From contig JALGWI010000018.1 of assembly GCA_025774245.1 (NCBI GenBank), positions 1 to 48,511 on the forward strand: DNA of 48,511 nucleotides, written 5' to 3'. Below, piece after piece: positions 43,787-48,511 of this stretch. The DNA is from a bacterium (GTDB lineage: Bacteria > Joyebacterota > Joyebacteria > Joyebacterales > Joyebacteraceae). Below the pieces are notes generated by a model. It was not told the DNA's origin. It worked only from the letters and a program-made list of their open reading frames with translations, and searched no databases. A program made the position numbers and the translations under genes. Each line of letters starts with the position of its first letter. Positions within the stretch are counted from its first letter, which is position 1.

Positions 43787-44869
43787 ATGTTGTATCATCT
43801 CTTATACCCCTTAAGGGACTTCGTTTCTGCCTTCAATGTCTTCAGGTATATCACCTTCCGATCGGCGTACGCGGCGGTAACAGCCCTGCTCATAAGCTTC
43901 CTCCTCGGCCCCCTCTTTTTGAAGATGCTCAAACGACGGCAGATCACGAACGGCGTCCGCGAGTACATGCCCGAGTCGCACGCGGCGAAGGCGGGCACGC
44001 CGACGATGGGCGGACTCCTGATCATCGTGGCGACGGTCATCCCGACGTTCCTGTGGGCCAGGCTCGACAACAGCTTCGTCTGGCTCATGATCGTCACGAC
44101 CCTCTGGCTGGGGCTCGTCGGGTTCACCGACGACTTCCTGAAGGTCGTGAAGAAGCGGAGGAAGGGACTCGTGGCGCGGTACAAGCTCACCGGCCAGCTC
44201 GCGCTCGGGCTCCTGATCGGTCTCTTCGTCTACATGACGAACCTGGTCCCGCACCCGTCACTGGTGGAGGTCCCGTTCCTCAAGGATGCCGTCATCTCGC
44301 TCGGGGCGGCCTACGTGCTCTTCGTGATGATCGTGATCACGGCGAGCTCGAACGCGGTGAACCTCACCGACGGGCTCGACGGGCTCGCGATCGGACTCAC
44401 GATCTTCTGCGCCATCGCGTTCGCCGCCATGAGCTACATGGTCGGGCACGTGAGGCTCGCCGACTATCTCAACATCCCGTACATCGCGGGAGTCGGTGAG
44501 CTGACCGTCTACTGCTCCGCGCTCGTCGGAGCCGGTCTCGGGTTCCTCTGGTTCAACGCGCACCCCGCGGAGATGTTCATGGGCGACACCGGAGCGCTCG
44601 CCGTGGGAGGGGCGCTGGGGACCCTCGCCATCCTGATCAAGAAGGAGGTCTGGCTGGTGATCGCCGGCGGCGTCTTCGTGCTCATCGCGGCGTCGGTCAT
44701 CATCCAGATCGCCTCCGTGAAGCTCAGGGGCAAACGGGTCTTCCTGATGTCGCCCCTGCACCACCACTTCCAACAGAAGGGGTGGCCCGAGAGCAAGGTG
44801 GTCGTTCGTTTCTGGATCGTCGGGGCGCTCTTCGCGCTCGTGGCGCTCTCGACGCTCAAAATGCAGTAG
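43787..44869 (+). CDS. mraY: Phospho-MurNAc-pentapeptide transferase MraY
   Basis: A 360-residue polytopic enzyme that moves phospho-MurNAc-pentapeptide onto undecaprenyl phosphate (lipid I). Landmarks: AGTPTMGGLLI (about 66-76), FTDDFLK (catalytic Asp pair, about 111), NLTDGLDGLAIG (about 186), FMGDTGALAVGG (about 264) and MSPLHHHFQQKGWPE (about 321). About ten membrane segments. The first 80 bases of the gene and the 37-base gap before it are visibly richer in A and T than the neighbourhood, and a short GGGAG/CTCCC hairpin lies in the gap. Confidence 0.97.
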   Translation: MLYHLLYPLRDFVSAFNVFRYITFRSAYAAVTALLISFLLGPLFLKMLKRRQITNGVREYMPESHAAKAGTPTMGGLLIIVATVIPTFLWARLDNSFVWLMIVTTLWLGLVGFTDDFLKVVKKRRKGLVARYKLTGQLALGLLIGLFVYMTNLVPHPSLVEVPFLKDAVISLGAAYVLFVMIVITASSNAVNLTDGLDGLAIGLTIFCAIAFAAMSYMVGHVRLADYLNIPYIAGVGELTVYCSALVGAGLGFLWFNAHPAEMFMGDTGALAVGGALGTLAILIKKEVWLVIAGGVFVLIAASVIIQIASVKLRGKRVFLMSPLHHHFQQKGWPESKVVVRFWIVGALFALVALSTLKMQ

Positions 44870-44988
44870 GCGATGGCAGAGCCGGGCCGGTGGCGCGACG
44901 TCGCCTGAGGCCCGAGACGGGCGGGGATCCATGAAGGCTGGCTGGGCCGACGACCCAAAGTCGAGACGCAGAGAGAGGTCGGGAAGAC

Positions 44989-46371
44989 GTGGGAGCGAGA
45001 ACTTCGGCATCGCTGCGATCCAAAAGAGTGCTCGTCGTTGGGCTCGCAAGGAGCGGGAGAGCGGCGGTGGACTTGTTGCTCGACTCCGGAGCCTCCGTCG
45101 TGGCCACGGACCTGAGAAGCGCGGAAGAGCTCGGACTCGAGCCGAACGCGCTCAGGGAGAGAGGGGTCACGCTCGTGCTGGGGGAGCAACCTCGTGAGCT
45201 TCTTTCGGGGATCGACCTCGTGGTCGTGAGCCCCGGCGTCCCGCTCGACGCGCCGCTCCCGGCGGCGTCGAGGGAGCGCGGCGTGCCCATGATCGGTGAG
45301 CTCGAACTCGCGTTCAGGGCCTCGCTCGCGACCTGGCTCGCGGTGACCGGCACGAACGGCAAGACGACGACGACGGCCCTTCTGGGGGAGCTTGTGAGGA
45401 CGACCGGAAAGCCGATCACGATCGCCGGCAACATCGGGATCGCCCTCTCCTCGGAGGTCGCCCGGCTCCCTGCCGACGGGCTCGTCGTCGCGGAGGTCTC
45501 GAGCTTCCAGCTCGACACCGCCGAGACCTTCGCTCCCCACGTCGCGGTGCTCTTGAACATCACGGAGGATCACCTCGACCGGTACGACTCGTTCGACCAT
45601 TACGCGGAATCCAAGCGGCGGATTTTCATGAACCAGACGACTGACGACTATGCGGTTCTGAACGTCGACGACCCGAGGGTCGCGTCGCTCGCCGACACCG
45701 TCGGCGGGCGCGTGATCCCGGTGAGCGTCGCGCGGGAGGTTCCGGATGGCGTCTTCGTGCGGGGCGGCACGATCGTGTCCCGGGTGGACGGCACCGAGAA
45801 GGAGGTCGTGGCGGCGGGGGAACTGGGCATCCCCGGCCCTCACAACCTTGCGAACGCGCTGGCCGCGACGGCGGCCGCTGCCGCGGTCGGCGTTGACGCC
45901 GCGGCTGCGGCGGAGGTCCTGAGGCGGTTTTCGCCCCTCGAGCACCGGATGGAGCGCGTGGCCGAGATCGACGGCGTGACCTACGTCAACGACTCGAAGG
46001 CCACCAACGTCGACGCGGTCGACTGCGCTCTCCGCAGCTACGAGAGGCCGATCGTCCTCATCGCCGGCGGCAGGAGCAAGGGAACCGACTTCACCGTCCT
46101 CGCCGGGCTCGTGGAGACCCGCGTCAAACGCCTCGTGCTCATCGGCGAGGCCGCGTCGGAGATGGAGCGGGCGTTTGGGGGGCTCGTTCCTATCGACCGT
46201 GCGGCAACGCTCAACGAGGCAGTAGATCTCGCGCACGCCGCCGCCCGCATCGGCGACGTCGTGCTCCTCTCGCCGGCGTGCGCGAGCTTCGACATGTTCG
46301 AGGACTTCGAGGACAGAGGCAGGCAGTTCAAGACGGAGGTCGCGCGGCTCGCCAGCCGCGGGCATGCGTGA
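44989..46371 (+). CDS. murD: UDP-MurNAc-L-Ala:D-Glu ligase MurD
   Basis: A 460-residue Mur ligase. Starting from GTG 44989 (GAGAGAGG upstream), the N-terminal Rossmann-like domain has VLVVGLARSGRAAVDLL. The ATP site AVTGTNGKTTTTALL is at about 116-130, then GNIGIAL, EVSSFQLDT and ITEDHLDRYDS, and in the C-terminal domain YVNDSKATNVDA and LIAGGRSKGTDF. It adds D-glutamate to UDP-MurNAc-L-Ala. A gap of 119 bases separates it from mraY; I see no terminator there. Confidence 0.96.
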   Translation: MGARTSASLRSKRVLVVGLARSGRAAVDLLLDSGASVVATDLRSAEELGLEPNALRERGVTLVLGEQPRELLSGIDLVVVSPGVPLDAPLPAASRERGVPMIGELELAFRASLATWLAVTGTNGKTTTTALLGELVRTTGKPITIAGNIGIALSSEVARLPADGLVVAEVSSFQLDTAETFAPHVAVLLNITEDHLDRYDSFDHYAESKRRIFMNQTTDDYAVLNVDDPRVASLADTVGGRVIPVSVAREVPDGVFVRGGTIVSRVDGTEKEVVAAGELGIPGPHNLANALAATAAAAAVGVDAAAAAEVLRRFSPLEHRMERVAEIDGVTYVNDSKATNVDAVDCALRSYERPIVLIAGGRSKGTDFTVLAGLVETRVKRLVLIGEAASEMERAFGGLVPIDRAATLNEAVDLAHAAARIGDVVLLSPACASFDMFEDFEDRGRQFKTEVARLASRGHA

Positions 46372-46455
46372 CCGGCGGCCGCCATCGCCGAGCGCGGAGC
46401 AGGGGCATCGCGCCGGCGACGGTAGGCCGCGTGAGGGAAGAGTGAGGAGGGGACG

Positions 46456-47628
46456 TTGAGGGAGGTCGTACGCTGCGACAGGGCGCTCATGTGGACCACG
46501 CTTCTGCTGGTCCTCATCGGGATGGTCACGGTCTACACCGCGAGCGCCGTGATCGCGGGGCGGATGGAGGGCGGGAGCCAGATCTTCCTCAAGCGTACCG
46601 TGCTTCGGGCCACGCTGGGGTTCGTCGCGATGGCGTTCGCGTACTTCGTCGACTACCGGTCGTACAGGAGGTATGCGAGGAAGGGGATCCTGCTCGCGGT
46701 CGTGCTCCTCGTCCTGACGCTCGCCTTCGGAGAGAGCGGCCGAGGGATGCGCGCCTCGTTCCTGATGATGCAGCCCGGGGAGATAGCGAAGCTGGCACTC
46801 GTCGTCTACCTCGCCGACGTCCTCGCGCGCCGGCAGGAGGAACTCGCGGACTTCAAGCGCGGCCTCCTGCCGCGGCTCGGGCTCGTCGGGGCGGTCGTCG
46901 TGCTCATCCTGCTCCAGCCGGACTTCGGGAGCGCGCTCGCCGTCGTCGTCCTCTCGTTCGTGATGCTCTTCCTGGGGGGAGCGCGGCTCCTGCACATCGC
47001 CGGCCTCGCGGCCGCCGCCCTGCCCGTCGCCTACCTGGCTGTGCGGAAGGTCCCGCGCATCGCCGAGAGGTGGGAGGTGTGGCGCGCGGCGTACGACCTG
47101 TCGCTCGAGGGGGTCGACACGCGCGGCGCCGCCTACCAGATCTACCAGTCGCTCGTGGCGCTCGGCTCCGGCGGCCTGACGGGCGTCGGCGTGGGGAAGA
47201 GCATGCAGCGCGCGTTCATTCCTGACCCGCACACCGACTTCGCGTTCTCCATCTGGGGCGAGGAACTCGGGTTCCTGGGCGCGTTCGGACTGGTCGTTCT
47301 CTTCACCATCCTGATGCTGCGCGGCCTCCGGATCGCGCGGCGGGCCCCCGATCTCTACGGGACGATCCTGGCCGGTGGGCTCACGGCGATGGTGAGCGTC
47401 TACGCCATCATCAACATCGCGGTCGCGACGGCGACCATCCCGACGACGGGGCTTCCCCTGCCGTTCGTGAGCTACGGAGGATCGTCGCTCATGGTCAACC
47501 TGGTGGCCGTGGGGATCCTCCTGAACATGTCGAAGCGCGCGGTGCTCGACGCGGGCGGGAAGTCGAGCCCGTCTGATCTTGCGAAGCGCTGGTCGACGAG
47601 CCGGAGCAGGACGAGGAAGAGGTCGTGA
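46456..47628 (+). CDS. ftsW: Septal peptidoglycan glycosyltransferase FtsW
   Basis: A 390-residue SEDS-family polymerase. The TTG start at 46456 follows GAGGAGGGG. Nine or ten membrane segments are visible. Family marks are MVTVYTASAV near residue 23, QPGEIAKLALVVYLAD (about 109), LLQPDFGSALAVVV (about 153), the long periplasmic loop ending PHTDFAFSIWGEELGFLG (about 257) and LPLPFVSYGGSSLMVN (about 335). It polymerises glycan strands at the septum with FtsI. The C-terminus is rich in Ser and Arg. Its stop overlaps the murG GTG (GTGA). Confidence 0.95.
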   Translation: MREVVRCDRALMWTTLLLVLIGMVTVYTASAVIAGRMEGGSQIFLKRTVLRATLGFVAMAFAYFVDYRSYRRYARKGILLAVVLLVLTLAFGESGRGMRASFLMMQPGEIAKLALVVYLADVLARRQEELADFKRGLLPRLGLVGAVVVLILLQPDFGSALAVVVLSFVMLFLGGARLLHIAGLAAAALPVAYLAVRKVPRIAERWEVWRAAYDLSLEGVDTRGAAYQIYQSLVALGSGGLTGVGVGKSMQRAFIPDPHTDFAFSIWGEELGFLGAFGLVVLFTILMLRGLRIARRAPDLYGTILAGGLTAMVSVYAIINIAVATATIPTTGLPLPFVSYGGSSLMVNLVAVGILLNMSKRAVLDAGGKSSPSDLAKRWSTSRSRTRKRS

Positions 47629-48511
47629 GGATCATGATAGCTGGCGGCGGAACCGGTGGACACATCTTCCCTGGCATCGCGATCGCAGAGGCGATCGAGC
47701 GCCGGGCGCCCGGCACCGAGGTCTTCTTCGCGGGCCGCCGGGGTTCGATCGAGGAGAGGGTCGTCGCCCGGAGCGGCCGGCCCTTCCTCGCGGTTCCGTC
47801 GATGGGGTTGAGGCGCGGCCTCGACCTCCGCAACCTCGTCATGCCGTTCGTCGTGAAGGCGGGGTACCTGAAGGCGCTCGCCGTCCTCTTGCGCCGGCGT
47901 CCCGACGCCGCCGTCGGGACGGGCGGGTTCACCAGCCTGCCCCCGGTCCTCGCGGCGGCGACGCTCCGGGTCCCGGTCGTCCTTCAGGAGCAGAACTCTT
48001 ACCCCGGACTCGCGACGCGGGTCCTCTCGAGGTGGGCTCGCGCCGTGCACGTGAGCTTCGAAGAGACACGCCAGTATCTGCCGCGGGCCCGCGCGGTCGA
48101 GCTTTCGGGGAACCCCGTGAGGGGCGATCTCGCCGGGGTCGACCGGAGCGACGCGAGGACCGCGCTGGGCCTTTCGGCAGACGCGCCCGTCGTCCTGTTC
48201 ATCGGCGGAAGCAGGGGTGCCAGGCGCATCAACGACGCCGTGGCTTCGGCGCTCCCCAGGTTCCGCGAACTCGGCATCGAGCTCGTGCTTCAGACCGGGG
48301 CCGACGACGCGGAGAGGCTCAGGGAGGCCATCGAGGCGTCGGGGGTCAAGGGCGTGGTGAAGGCCTTCTTCGACGACATGGCGACCGCCTACGCGGCGTG
48401 CGACCTCGTCGTTTAGCGCGCCGGGGCGACGGCGATCGCCGAGATCGCGTTCCTCGGCAAACCCTCGATCCTCGTTCCGTACCCGTACGCGACCGAGGGG
48501 CACCAGATGAA
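47625..48511 (+). CDS. murG: Lipid II synthase MurG, partial, with an in-frame TAG at codon 264
   Basis: MurG adds GlcNAc to lipid I, giving lipid II. The N-terminal half is typical: [36 protein letters not shown] and [19 protein letters not shown]. The C-terminal domain has [16 protein letters not shown]. At 48414-48416, after YAACDLVV, the codon is TAG where relatives have Ser or Arg. The same frame then continues as [19 protein letters not shown], standard MurG sequence, up to the right edge. One base change (TCG to TAG) explains it. The gene is otherwise intact and essential in other bacteria, so a sequencing or assembly error is the first suspicion; readthrough or a mixed population is possible. 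The 3' end is outside the window. Confidence 0.9.
48414..48416 (+). other. Premature TAG stop inside murG
   Basis: The codon interrupts the frame between GACCTCGTCGTT and CGCGCCGGGGCG. TAG is used as an ordinary stop elsewhere in the window (for example at 6056 and 23765), so a genome-wide code change is not supported. Confidence 0.85.

Noticed and set aside
48414-48416. Pyrrolysine or genome-wide TAG recoding in murG
   Set aside because: TAG ends several other genes in the window at the expected positions, and a single TCG to TAG change is a simpler account.

Overview
The window is high-GC DNA from a diderm (Gram-negative-type) bacterium. Evidence for an outer membrane is a TolC/MFP/RND efflux set, a DUF5916-type beta-barrel protein and several lipoproteins. 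A giant secreted C25 protease ends in a FlgD-like, T9SS-type C-terminal domain with an NSPNPFNP motif. That combination, with an alternative GlmU-like protein and high GC, suggests an FCB-related candidate phylum (Eisenbacteria/Krumholzibacteriota-like). This placement is inferred from protein style, not from a phylogeny.

Layout. 1-2.8 kb: the 3' end of trigger factor, a secreted arylsulfatase-family gene that lacks its catalytic formylglycine motif, a double hairpin, and a group IIC-like intron without a reverse transcriptase gene inserted just after the second hairpin. 2.8-9.2 kb: a plus-strand envelope-related set. It holds a polytopic spermidine-synthase-like/TPR fusion, a PCMT with a lipoprotein signal, a GT-C-type membrane glycosyltransferase and a PAP2 phosphatase; the last three overlap by 4 bases each. 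9.3-12 kb: a minus-strand M16 peptidase. Its divergent upstream region carries four exact-spacing 10-bp repeats. 12.4-23.8 kb: inositol-monophosphatase-like protein and DUF5916 barrel, then tolC-like, MFP and RND genes, rsgA and the GlmU-like protein. 23.8-27 kb: minus-strand PDZ and Yip1-like genes, a small lipoprotein gene with a possible structured leader, and two divergent tRNA genes, Leu(CAA) and Ala(GGC). 27.4-36 kb: the C25 protease, a DUF6263-like lipoprotein (minus strand) and a P1B-type Zn/Cd-like ATPase.

36.1-48.5 kb: a division and cell wall (dcw) cluster in the order mraZ - STAS gene - rsmH - ftsL - ftsI(PASTA) - murE - murF - mraY - murD - ftsW - murG. Several neighbours overlap by 4 to 23 bases. 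It is preceded by a TTGACA promoter and three TGGG boxes at 10-bp spacing, the expected MraZ operator. The products build the peptidoglycan precursor (MurE, MurF, MurD), load it on undecaprenyl phosphate (MraY, MurG), polymerise and crosslink it at the septum (FtsW, FtsI) and scaffold the divisome (FtsL). MraZ probably regulates the cluster.

Most likely vegetative promoters here share TTGAC-type -35 and TAGAAT/TATAGT-type -10 boxes. The most unusual points are the ORF-less group IIC intron, the sulfatase without its catalytic cysteine, an in-frame TAG inside murG, the STAS gene inside the dcw cluster, the histone-H1-like tail on MraZ, and the 10-bp repeat array at 12.2 kb. I found no CRISPR array, rRNA, insertion sequence or prophage.
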